Source: Clostridiales bacterium (GTDB lineage Bacteria > Bacillota > Clostridia > Caldicoprobacterales > DTU083). From it: a DNA stretch of 64,000 bases. Below, piece after piece: positions 1 to 8,363 of this stretch. Position 1 is the first letter of the stretch, and each line of letters begins with the position of its first letter. The notes beneath the pieces are model-generated. The model searched no databases. It was not told where the DNA came from and was given only the letters and a program-made list of their open reading frames with translations. The DNA lies in NCBI GenBank assembly GCA_012842605.1, contig DUSN01000095.1, forward strand, positions 28,493 to 92,492. Reading direction: 5' to 3'. The position numbers were made by a program, and so were the translations under genes.

Positions 1-1
1 T

Positions 2-421
2 AATACTTTTGTTATGATTAACTTTTTGAAGAACATACCTGCAAGTCTGGAAGAATCTGCACGCATTGACGGTGCTGCCGATATCAAGGTCTTGTTTAAA
101 ATTGTAATTCCGCTGTCAACGCCAGTTATAGCAACTATGGCTTTGTGGAATGGGGTAGGCCATTGGAACTCTTTCATGGATAACCTGCTTTATGTAACTG
201 AAAAGGACAAATTCGTCCTGCAGGAGGTGCTTCGTCAGATATTAATCCAGGATCGCACTGATTCGTTTGCAGCTTTGCTGAAGACAGTTGAGAAGCCGCC
301 TGCCGGAGAGAGCCTGAAGATGGCTACTGTAATGGTTTCCATAATACCTGTTATAATCGCATATCCATTCCTGCAGCGCTATTTTGAGAAAGGAGTGCTG
401 CTGGGATCAATTAAAGGGTAA
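2..421 (+). CDS. Sugar ABC transporter permease, LplC/AraQ type (C-terminal part)
   Basis: The reading frame is open to the left edge, so the gene begins before the window; about 139 residues are visible. It is the C-terminal half of an inner-membrane permease of a carbohydrate ABC importer (binding-protein-dependent transport, MalG/LplC class). The EAA loop that docks the ATPase is visible near the start (EESARIDGA, then LFKIVIPLS), followed by hydrophobic segments and a typical C-terminal end (YFEKGVLLGSIKG). The LplC-type permeases usually serve complex oligosaccharides and are paired with an upstream second permease and a lipoprotein. The next gene starts 30 bases downstream and encodes a carbohydrate-active enzyme, so transport and breakdown are probably co-transcribed. 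The substrate cannot be read from the sequence. Confidence 0.88.
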   Translation, partial: NTFVMINFLKNIPASLEESARIDGAADIKVLFKIVIPLSTPVIATMALWNGVGHWNSFMDNLLYVTEKDKFVLQEVLRQILIQDRTDSFAALLKTVEKPPAGESLKMATVMVSIIPVIIAYPFLQRYFEKGVLLGSIKG

Positions 422-451
422 AGAAAAATCTATCAGGGGGAAAAAGCATCT

Positions 452-3400
452 ATGGACAATGCAGCTATTCTGGATATCAGAGAATTTGGTGCTGTACCGG
501 ACGGTATAGCCGACAATTCTGAGGCATTGATAAAGGCAATGGAAGCAGCAGCTCCGGGGGATACTATATATTTTCCTTCGGGAACATACGGTTTTCTGAA
601 TAACGAAGAACACTCCGGTGTTCCCTTGAAAAGCGGCCTTAAATATATTGGAGAAGAAGGCAGTATTTTAAAAAGCCTGGACAAGTCAGGCTTTATTTTT
701 TCAATAAAAAGTGCAGCTAATATTACTTTGGAAAACTTAACCTTTGACACCATGGGTGTTGTTATATCTGATGGCTCAAAGGATGTAACCTTGAAAAACT
801 GCACTGTGCAGAATTGCGGCCAGGGTCAGGTACCATATTGCTATGGCATTTACCTGAACAATGCTGAATATTGTTATTTCCATAATAATTATTTCACACA
901 CAACGCTCATTGCTTTTTCGGTGAAAGCGTGTCTAATTCGGAATGGATATACAATTATTTCTATGAAAATGAAGAAGCACTTCATTTAATTGGAATTTCC
1001 AAAAATAATCATATTGCTCACAATAAGCTCCGTTATGTTGGGAGAATCGGAATAGAGATACAGGATGATGCAACCGGTATTTTAATGGAAGAAAACGATA
1101 TACGCTATATGACCGGGGGCTGCTACGGCATTTCCTTTGCAGCACCATACAGCAGGCATGGACTGATACGCAGCAATGTACTGGTGGGTGGAACAACCTT
1201 CCGGTGGGGTGCCGGCATAGAAGTAATGGGTAGGGTTGTTGTAGAGCAGAACATCGTCTATGACTGGCAGGAAGGGATCCAGTTCAATACCGGTTATCAG
1301 GAATATTTGTACGGCCCGGTGCTGGATGGTGCTACTGTGCAGAATAACCTGCTGAGGAATCAGGCTGCCATAGGCATCATGAAGGTTGAGTGCGGAGACA
1401 CTAAAAATCTGGTAATTCGCAATAATTTTATAGAAAATTCACAGCTTAACGGGATACATTTCTTCTGGGACCAAACCTACGGCGCATTGATAGAAGGCAA
1501 TACTATTGTACGGGATGCAGGATGCTGGCCGGACGACAGTATTCCTTTTGAGCTCAGGGATATTGAAAATTACGGTGATGAAGACTGGTTTGTGCTCCCT
1601 GTTAAGAGGGCAGATCAAAACGGGTACCGGTATTTTAATACTTCTCACTTTGCTGGAATACGCATGAGGCACAATTCACAGCCGGCAAATATACTCAAAG
1701 ACAACTGCATTATTCAAAGAAACACATCAGTACCGGATGGTTTCTACTGGGAAGGAATAGTATTTGATTATAAGGACAACTTCAAGGGAACTAAAGTCTT
1801 AAACAACCAGGTTATATCCATGATGCCCGGCAATGGCACCGGCATAAGCTGGCTGTATGAAAATTCACTGGACGGTGTTGAGTTTAAGGGCAACCTTTTT
1901 GCCGGCCTGGATACCGTTATTAAAAGCGGACAGGCAGGACCTTTTATTGCCGAAGGAAATACCTGCAAGCAATGTACTGACATTGGACATGAGGGGTTTG
2001 CTCTAAGCAATAAAGAATGCTTTATGATTTCCGTAGAAGCAGGGCCTAACCAGGTAATCAGCCTGTCATCCAAAGCAAACCTGTCAGGAAAGGTAAAGCC
2101 GGATAATGGCAATGTCAGTGTTCAGTGGGAGAAATTTGCCGGTCCCGGAGAAGTAGAATTCTCCAATCCCAACAGTACCAGCACCCAGGCAAGCTTTACC
2201 AGGCCGGGCTGCTACGTGCTTAGTCTGAATGCAAGCGATGGCGTTAATATGATCAGAGATGTAGTGGTTGTTCAGGCAGTATTAAACCTGGAAGAGGCTG
2301 AGCCGCTGCCTGATGCCATTGTCATGAACCCGCCTGCCCCGCTGCCGTTTCCCATAGGAGGACCTGCTGCTTCATACAAGCCTGCTGAAGGATTTCTTCC
2401 TCTATTGCTGAAAGTGGATATTTCTTCTGACTTACTGGATCCGGGAGATGATCTGTGGGTTACAGCCTGGTGGCAGAATATCGGAACCAGGCCAGCTGAC
2501 TGCCGGCTTTTTGGTTTTATGGAAATGGAGTTTGGCAGCCAGCGGATTCTTGAAAATCTGAACAAATCCCATCGTGTTATCTGGGAGCCTCATCCCGGAC
2601 TGCACCAATGGGAACCGGGAGAAGTATGGGCAACCACAAGCCGCTGGCATATTCCTAAATCTGATTTTTGGGGCGGTACTTACAAACTGTATGTAGGTTT
2701 CTGCGACCATGAACATGTGCCTGTAAGAATCTGGGGTTCCGGGGGAAGCAACAGCAGAAGGGCATATGTCGGAGAAGTGGATGTAGCTTGGGGTTGGGGA
2801 AGTCCTTCCCTTAAGAAACTCAGAAAGCCTTTGATAACAGAATTCAATACGCCTGTTAAAGTGCTTGCCGGCGTCTTAATACAGCCGGATAAAGATACAA
2901 AGAGCATAGTAATAGGTAATGACATAACAGGAAATGACATAATGGGAAATGAGATAACGGGTAATACCATATCTGTTGCATTGGATATGAACCGACCTGC
3001 AATAAGGTCAATTAAAGGCCAAAATGCTGAGTTCTCATTTTTAATGAATAAAAAAATTGAAATATGCTTCCGTGAAAGAAAAACCGACACCATATTTTAC
3101 AGCTTCAGCCCGGAAGTGAAGCTTAATTTGTCTGTGGAACACAGGGATGCAGCAACAGTAGTTTATACTATAACTTCCCTGTATAAAGAAAGCTGCATGG
3201 CTGTCTGCGACTTGATATTCCGGGTTCAGAACAGAAGACTGTCAGTAAGCCTTGAAAACATAAAGGAATACGGCAACTATGAACTTCTGGAGGTAAAGCT
3301 GCCATATCTTATATCACTGACCGGTGAGGATGCCAGAATGGCAGACTTCTTTGCAGACGGCCGCCTGATAGCTCCATGTGATACACGGCCGCTTGGCTAT

Positions 3401-5023
3401 GAACATGCATATGACGTAAGGAATGCAGGGGTATTGTATAATTCCAGGGGAATGCTGGTTATTGAATCTGAAGGGCTTGACAATAAGCTTATAGCAGCTG
3501 TATGTGATAACAATGAACAAAGATTTGCAAGTATGGGAATAACACTTACAGCAAGAGTGAGGGGTAAAAACCATGTACGGTCCATACAGGTGCTTAATCA
3601 GCCGGAAGTAACCATTGATTTCCTGGGGACTGAGTGGGGAGAACCTTCCTGGCAGTCGGCTGCACGTTATCTGCGGCAGGGACTGAAGGGTAAAAACCGT
3701 GAACTGTATAGACGAAGCATGGTATATAAATACATTATTTCCTGGGGACCTGAACCCGACAATGTTATTATTGATGACAGTACTCCATATCCGATTAAGA
3801 GGCTGGCTCATGTCAATACCTTTGAAAAGGCACTGGAAACTATAAAAAGGGTAAGCCGGCTGCTTGATGGTGCAAGGCAGATTGTGTACCTGGTCGGTTT
3901 TCAATACTCAGGTCATGATACAGGCTATCCATATGTCCTGGAAATCAATCCTAAAGCCGGATCCATTGAAGATTTGAAGAGGTGCATTCAGGAAGCAGCC
4001 AGGTACAATGCTGTCTTAAGTTTGCATGACAATTATGATGATGCGTATTACAGCGATTATCTGCCAAGGGAGATACTTGCTCTGAATGAGGAAGGCAAGC
4101 CCTGTAAAATCTGGTTCTGGTCATCAGATATGAGCTATGCCGTAGGTCCTAAAAAATACGCTGATCTCGGTCTTATGCAGAAAAGAGTGAAACAGACAAT
4201 TGAGACATATGGTATTCATACCACTTACCATCTGGATGTTTTGTCATCTGAGGTAAGACGCCATGATTTTGATTTGTTCTGCCAGACTGCGGCTGATGAA
4301 AACCTGCAGGGCAAGCTGGCTGTAATAAAAGAATTCAACAAGTATGGCATTGATATTACCAGTGAAAATGTTGCACACCCATTTGCCGGAGAAATAGGGT
4401 ATGCATGGTGGACACGGCATAACCCCGGTGCTGTGCTGTTTCCGGGTGAAGAAATCATACCGCTGACACCAATGATATATCACGGGTTTATTCAGTACAA
4501 TTGTGCCGGTTACGGCAAGAAAGATATGCTGGCAGGCATGATACGCGGTGCATCCACTACCTGGACTGAGACCGAGCAGGATATCGGAACGGAACATATA
4601 CGTGCATTTTATCTGCAAACTTTGCCCATGGGACTGCTTTATGATCTGAAGATGGAAGACTACAGGGCAGAAGGCTTTAAAGTGCTGGTGGAATTTGAGA
4701 ATGACAGCCGGATATGTGCGGATTTGCAGAACTTAACCTACAGTATAACAGTAAATGGGAGGATCATAGCCAGGAATTGGACTACCTTTGCTCCAGGGTT
4801 AAAGGAAGGCAGTTACCTTGCATATTCTTTGGACGGAGGCATGCTGGAGTATGATGCACCTGAAGGCTGGCATGACGGAGTCAATTTGAAGGCAGTTGTG
4901 CTGACCGAAGAGGGCGAAGGACACAGTATCCCCTGCAGTTTAAAAAACGGACGAATATATATAGACATGCCTGCCGATAAACCGGTAAGAATTACGAGAA
5001 TGGAGGATAATTGTGAAAATTGA
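452..5023 (+). CDS. Giant beta-helix / GH101-like carbohydrate-active protein
   Basis: A 1523-residue protein with several domains. Residues ~7-520 are a pectate-lyase-like right-handed beta-helix, opening with the typical IREFGAVPDGIADNSEAL signature and continuing in short N/G-rich rungs. Residues ~525-610 look like a PKD/Ig-like sandwich, and ~640-780 like another beta-sandwich. From ~800 to the end the layout resembles the endo-alpha-N-acetylgalactosaminidase-like (GH101/DUF5696) fold: a large beta-sandwich followed by a TIM barrel. The Asp of HLDVL (~1258) and the Glu of ITSE (~1301) are candidate catalytic residues by analogy only. There is no signal peptide, which is surprising for a beta-helix polysaccharide enzyme and argues for cytoplasmic action on imported oligosaccharides. 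A 15-bp tandem repeat encodes a GNDIT-type repeat at ~822-841. A Shine-Dalgarno-like run (AGGGGGA) lies upstream. The exact substrate is unknown. Confidence 0.75.
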   Translation: MDNAAILDIREFGAVPDGIADNSEALIKAMEAAAPGDTIYFPSGTYGFLNNEEHSGVPLKSGLKYIGEEGSILKSLDKSGFIFSIKSAANITLENLTFDTMGVVISDGSKDVTLKNCTVQNCGQGQVPYCYGIYLNNAEYCYFHNNYFTHNAHCFFGESVSNSEWIYNYFYENEEALHLIGISKNNHIAHNKLRYVGRIGIEIQDDATGILMEENDIRYMTGGCYGISFAAPYSRHGLIRSNVLVGGTTFRWGAGIEVMGRVVVEQNIVYDWQEGIQFNTGYQEYLYGPVLDGATVQNNLLRNQAAIGIMKVECGDTKNLVIRNNFIENSQLNGIHFFWDQTYGALIEGNTIVRDAGCWPDDSIPFELRDIENYGDEDWFVLPVKRADQNGYRYFNTSHFAGIRMRHNSQPANILKDNCIIQRNTSVPDGFYWEGIVFDYKDNFKGTKVLNNQVISMMPGNGTGISWLYENSLDGVEFKGNLFAGLDTVIKSGQAGPFIAEGNTCKQCTDIGHEGFALSNKECFMISVEAGPNQVISLSSKANLSGKVKPDNGNVSVQWEKFAGPGEVEFSNPNSTSTQASFTRPGCYVLSLNASDGVNMIRDVVVVQAVLNLEEAEPLPDAIVMNPPAPLPFPIGGPAASYKPAEGFLPLLLKVDISSDLLDPGDDLWVTAWWQNIGTRPADCRLFGFMEMEFGSQRILENLNKSHRVIWEPHPGLHQWEPGEVWATTSRWHIPKSDFWGGTYKLYVGFCDHEHVPVRIWGSGGSNSRRAYVGEVDVAWGWGSPSLKKLRKPLITEFNTPVKVLAGVLIQPDKDTKSIVIGNDITGNDIMGNEITGNTISVALDMNRPAIRSIKGQNAEFSFLMNKKIEICFRERKTDTIFYSFSPEVKLNLSVEHRDAATVVYTITSLYKESCMAVCDLIFRVQNRRLSVSLENIKEYGNYELLEVKLPYLISLTGEDARMADFFADGRLIAPCDTRPLGYEHAYDVRNAGVLYNSRGMLVIESEGLDNKLIAAVCDNNEQRFASMGITLTARVRGKNHVRSIQVLNQPEVTIDFLGTEWGEPSWQSAARYLRQGLKGKNRELYRRSMVYKYIISWGPEPDNVIIDDSTPYPIKRLAHVNTFEKALETIKRVSRLLDGARQIVYLVGFQYSGHDTGYPYVLEINPKAGSIEDLKRCIQEAARYNAVLSLHDNYDDAYYSDYLPREILALNEEGKPCKIWFWSSDMSYAVGPKKYADLGLMQKRVKQTIETYGIHTTYHLDVLSSEVRRHDFDLFCQTAADENLQGKLAVIKEFNKYGIDITSENVAHPFAGEIGYAWWTRHNPGAVLFPGEEIIPLTPMIYHGFIQYNCAGYGKKDMLAGMIRGASTTWTETEQDIGTEHIRAFYLQTLPMGLLYDLKMEDYRAEGFKVLVEFENDSRICADLQNLTYSITVNGRIIARNWTTFAPGLKEGSYLAYSLDGGMLEYDAPEGWHDGVNLKAVVLTEEGEGHSIPCSLKNGRIYIDMPADKPVRITRMEDNCEN
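2915..2974 (+). repeat. 15-bp in-frame tandem repeat, about four copies
   Basis: Four successive 15-base units (starting GGTAATGACATAACA, then two close copies and a degenerate fourth) lie inside the giant beta-helix/GH101-like gene. They encode repeats of the pattern G-N-D/E-I-T/M. The repeat sits at the junction between the middle sandwich domain and the GH101-like half, so it looks like a flexible or expandable linker. Confidence 0.8.
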
Positions 5024-6713
5024 TATTTCTAAAATTCCCTTCAGCAGATACGGATCGTTTTTATCCATTACTAAAGAAAACAATGATGGCTTGCTTGCAA
5101 TAAGAAATATAAAGCGAATATGGGATGAGGTTGAGACATTTTACCTGTCTTTTAAAGCCAGCGGTAAAGAAGTGTCATACCGTATGGAAGCAGACCCATC
5201 CTGCATAAATGTTTATTCAGACAAAGGAAGCGCGGTAATATATCTGAAAGGCCGGGAGGAAATAGTAATTGTAACCAGGTCACTTGAGATAGTTCTTCAT
5301 GCTGCGGAAAAACAGGGTGTGTTCGCTTACCGGTCCGGTGACAGCAGATACAGCTATCTGCTTTACTTAAGTGATTCTTTTGCTGACCTTGGTATTCTGC
5401 AGGGCATTGGAGAAGAGGATTTTGTGCAGGAAATACGCAATAACAGGCAGACTCAGACAAGAAGCACTGTGAATATTCTGCCGGTTAATGGATGCGCTAT
5501 GATTCATCTTCGGATATCGGACTTGGAGAAGCCTTATGATATGCAAGGCATTGACTGGAAAAAAGACATAACGGAAATCGAAGAACAGTGGAATCAATTC
5601 CTTGCAAAATTGCCGCCGGTAAATGACAAATGGCGGGAGGCCGCTGAGCTGGCCTGGTATAATATGTGGGCAAGCTATGTGCCGGCCGGAGGAAATTTCA
5701 AGTATGATGCCATGCTGATGTCAAAGGGTTATATGTCTGCAGTATGGTCCTGGGACCATTGCTTCAATGCTATGGCTTTAGCCAAATCGGACTTAAAGGC
5801 TGCACTGGAGCAGTTTTTCCTCATGTTTGAGCTTCAGGACCCGTATGGTAAGATTCCGGATTTAATAACAGGAACCAGGATATCGTGGGTATACACAAAG
5901 CCGCCCGTGCATGGCTGGTGCTTTATGAAATTGATTCAAGGCTGTGATGTAGAACCGGATGTGCTGAAAAAGGCATATAATCACCTTGAGTCATGGACGG
6001 AATGGTATTTTGAGTTCAGGGATACCGACAGTGACGGCATACCCAACTATATAACCGGATATGACAGCGGCTGGGACAATGCCTCCGTTTTTGACATCGG
6101 CTGCAATATTGAATCGCCGGATCTATGCGCCTTTCTGTTCCTCCAGATGAAGGCCCTGGAGGAGATTGCCAGAAGGCTGAATGATATTGAAACAGCCCTG
6201 AAATGGAAGAAACGTGCCGATGACTTTTTGGTTAAGTTTATAGATCATTCCTGGACCGGCAGCGGATTTGCTGCTAAAATAAGCGGAACCCATGAATATG
6301 AGGAAGAACCTGGCTGCCTGCTGGTTTTAATGCCCCTGGTGCTTGGAGAATTCCTGAACCCAGACATGCGGGATGTTCTGATTGACAAACTGGTGAGAAA
6401 ATTCATAACCAAATTTGGTGCAGCCACTGAAAGTCCTGACAGTCCTAAATATATGGAGGATGGCTACTGGAGGGGGCCAATCTGGGCACCGGTCACATAT
6501 CTGCTTGCCGACGGCTTATCGCGCAGCGGCAGACCTGAGCTTGCCAAAAAGCTGGCAGAGAGCTACTGCAATATGACAGCACAATCCAAAGGCTTTAATG
6601 AAAATTACAATGCCTTGACCGGGCATGGTCTTTGCGACAGGGGATATACCTGGACAGCCAGCGTTTCTGTACTACTGATGAATGAATTCTTGAATTATGA
6701 GGTGAAGGACTGA
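5013..6713 (+). CDS. GH63/GH37-like (alpha/alpha)6-barrel glycosidase
   Basis: A 566-residue protein. The C-terminal two thirds (from ~200) is an (alpha/alpha)6 barrel of the trehalase / mannosyl-oligosaccharide glucosidase / mannosylglycerate hydrolase type. Visible hallmarks are VWSWDHCFNAMALA (~245), YDSGWDNASVFD (~350) and YWRGPIWAPVTYLLADGL (~485). In these families an Asp in the GWDNS-like motif acts as general acid. The N-terminal ~190 residues form a beta-sandwich. No signal peptide is present. The GTG start at 5013 has a GGAGG ribosome-binding site at 5002-5006 and overlaps the previous gene by 11 bases, so translation is probably coupled. Its role is likely exo-removal of glucose or mannose from an imported oligosaccharide; the linkage is not predictable. 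Confidence 0.82.
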   Translation: MKIDISKIPFSRYGSFLSITKENNDGLLAIRNIKRIWDEVETFYLSFKASGKEVSYRMEADPSCINVYSDKGSAVIYLKGREEIVIVTRSLEIVLHAAEKQGVFAYRSGDSRYSYLLYLSDSFADLGILQGIGEEDFVQEIRNNRQTQTRSTVNILPVNGCAMIHLRISDLEKPYDMQGIDWKKDITEIEEQWNQFLAKLPPVNDKWREAAELAWYNMWASYVPAGGNFKYDAMLMSKGYMSAVWSWDHCFNAMALAKSDLKAALEQFFLMFELQDPYGKIPDLITGTRISWVYTKPPVHGWCFMKLIQGCDVEPDVLKKAYNHLESWTEWYFEFRDTDSDGIPNYITGYDSGWDNASVFDIGCNIESPDLCAFLFLQMKALEEIARRLNDIETALKWKKRADDFLVKFIDHSWTGSGFAAKISGTHEYEEEPGCLLVLMPLVLGEFLNPDMRDVLIDKLVRKFITKFGAATESPDSPKYMEDGYWRGPIWAPVTYLLADGLSRSGRPELAKKLAESYCNMTAQSKGFNENYNALTGHGLCDRGYTWTASVSVLLMNEFLNYEVKD

Positions 6714-8335
6714 TGCCCGAAAAAAGATACGCAATGCAGAATGTGGCTGCCGAATGGGGTTACATGTCAGCTAAGGCATATGGTGATCCTTTTAATGAAA
6801 TTGAACTGGATATTGTATTCACCAATGATTCAGGCAAAACATGGAGAGTTCCTGCCTATTGGGCTGGAGACAATGAATGGAGAGTAAGGTTTGCAGCCCC
6901 TGAAACAGGCGTGTATGAATACCGTACCGTTTGCAGTGATGAAGATAATGCTTCATTAAACAACATTAAGGGAACGCTGTATGTCCGGCCTTACCAGGGA
7001 AACAACCCTCTGTATCAGCATGGTCCTTTGAAAATAAGTGGGAACAAGCGCTATTTTATGCATCAGGACGGCACTCCATTCTTCTGGCTGGGGGATACCT
7101 GGTGGTTCGGCCTCAGTAAAAAGCTGAAGTGGCCTGAAGAATTTCAAATGCTGACTGCTGACAGGAAGCAAAAGGGGTTTACTGTCATCCAGCTGGTTGC
7201 AGGATTTTATCCGGACACGCCGAAATTTGAAATAAATGCTGATAAATGGAATGATTTTTCATGGGAACCCGGATATAAGAGAATTAATCCTGCGTACTTC
7301 GATGAAATGGATCTTCGCATTCAATGGCTTGTCAGATCCGGGATTGTTCCGTGCATTTTCGGCAGCTGGGGCTATCATATAAGGTGGACCGGCCTGGAAG
7401 CGATGAAAAAGCATTGGAGGTATGTAATAGCCAGGTATGGTGCCTACCCGGTAGTTTGGTGCATTGCGGGAGAAGGCAGGGCTCCGTTTTATCTGTCGGA
7501 TAATCCGGAAAGAGACGAGGCCATTCAAAAGCATGAATGGAGTGAAATGGGAAGGTTTATCCGCAGGATTGATCCGTATCACCATCCAATGACAATTCAT
7601 ACGCGGCATTACAGTACATCCAGAGAAGAAGTGGATGATATATCACTGCTGGATTTTGACCTGCCTCAGGCCGGCCAGGGCAATTACAGCCATATTTCAG
7701 ATGCAGCCAAGCTTATATCCGAAGCCGTCTTAAGAAAACCCACCCTGCCTGTTGTGAACGGAGAGGTTCTGTATGAAGGAACCTTTGAAAGCTGTTCAGC
7801 AGAAATCCAGAGGTTTGTTTTCTGGAGTGCCATGCTTAGCGGTGCTGCCGGTCACACATATGGAGCCAATGGGCTATGGCAGTTTAACAGAAAGGAAGAC
7901 ATGCTGCCGGCTCTGCCCGGCAGTGCCTCATGGGGTGAGATACTGTGGGAGGACGCTTACAAATTTCCCGGTTCGTCACAGGTAGGCTATGGAAGGCAGC
8001 TGCTGGAAAAATATGAATGGTGGAAGCTTGAACCACGGCAGGATTATGTTGAGCCGTCGGCTGGAGGGGACAATTATGCGCTTCCCTATGCGGCTGAAAT
8101 ACCCGGAAAGGTACAGATCTACTATTTCCCCGGGCCAGTGCATCCATGGAGTCCTCCGATATTTATCAAAGGAATGCAGCATGGCAGTAAATATAACGCT
8201 TACTTTTATGATCCAAAAAGCGGCAGGCAGTATCCATTGGGAGAGGTTGAACCAGGTTCGGACAACAGATGGAAGCTGCCGCTGCCACCTGTGATGCACG
8301 ATTGGGTATTGGTATTGGAAAAGAAAGTATATTAA
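6713..8335 (+). CDS. DUF5060-DUF4038 glycoside hydrolase (apiosidase-like)
   Basis: A 540-residue intracellular enzyme. Residues ~10-80 match a DUF5060 beta-sandwich (EIELDIVFTNDSG, AYWAGDNEWRVRF, GVYEYRT). Residues ~95-430 match a DUF4038 TIM barrel with FFWLGDTWWFGLSKKLKWP, WCIAGEG (~251) and VVNGEVLYEG (~347); the acidic residues in the last two motifs are catalytic candidates. The last ~90 residues look like the small C-terminal beta-domain often annotated as putative collagen-binding. DUF4038 includes the apiosidase family GH140, known from pectin (rhamnogalacturonan-II) breakdown, but many members have other activities. The ATG overlaps the TGA of the previous gene by one base (TGATG), so it belongs to the same operon. 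Confidence 0.82.
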   Translation: MPEKRYAMQNVAAEWGYMSAKAYGDPFNEIELDIVFTNDSGKTWRVPAYWAGDNEWRVRFAAPETGVYEYRTVCSDEDNASLNNIKGTLYVRPYQGNNPLYQHGPLKISGNKRYFMHQDGTPFFWLGDTWWFGLSKKLKWPEEFQMLTADRKQKGFTVIQLVAGFYPDTPKFEINADKWNDFSWEPGYKRINPAYFDEMDLRIQWLVRSGIVPCIFGSWGYHIRWTGLEAMKKHWRYVIARYGAYPVVWCIAGEGRAPFYLSDNPERDEAIQKHEWSEMGRFIRRIDPYHHPMTIHTRHYSTSREEVDDISLLDFDLPQAGQGNYSHISDAAKLISEAVLRKPTLPVVNGEVLYEGTFESCSAEIQRFVFWSAMLSGAAGHTYGANGLWQFNRKEDMLPALPGSASWGEILWEDAYKFPGSSQVGYGRQLLEKYEWWKLEPRQDYVEPSAGGDNYALPYAAEIPGKVQIYYFPGPVHPWSPPIFIKGMQHGSKYNAYFYDPKSGRQYPLGEVEPGSDNRWKLPLPPVMHDWVLVLEKKVY

Positions 8336-8363
8336 ATATAAATAGACAGGCGGTGTATTAATA

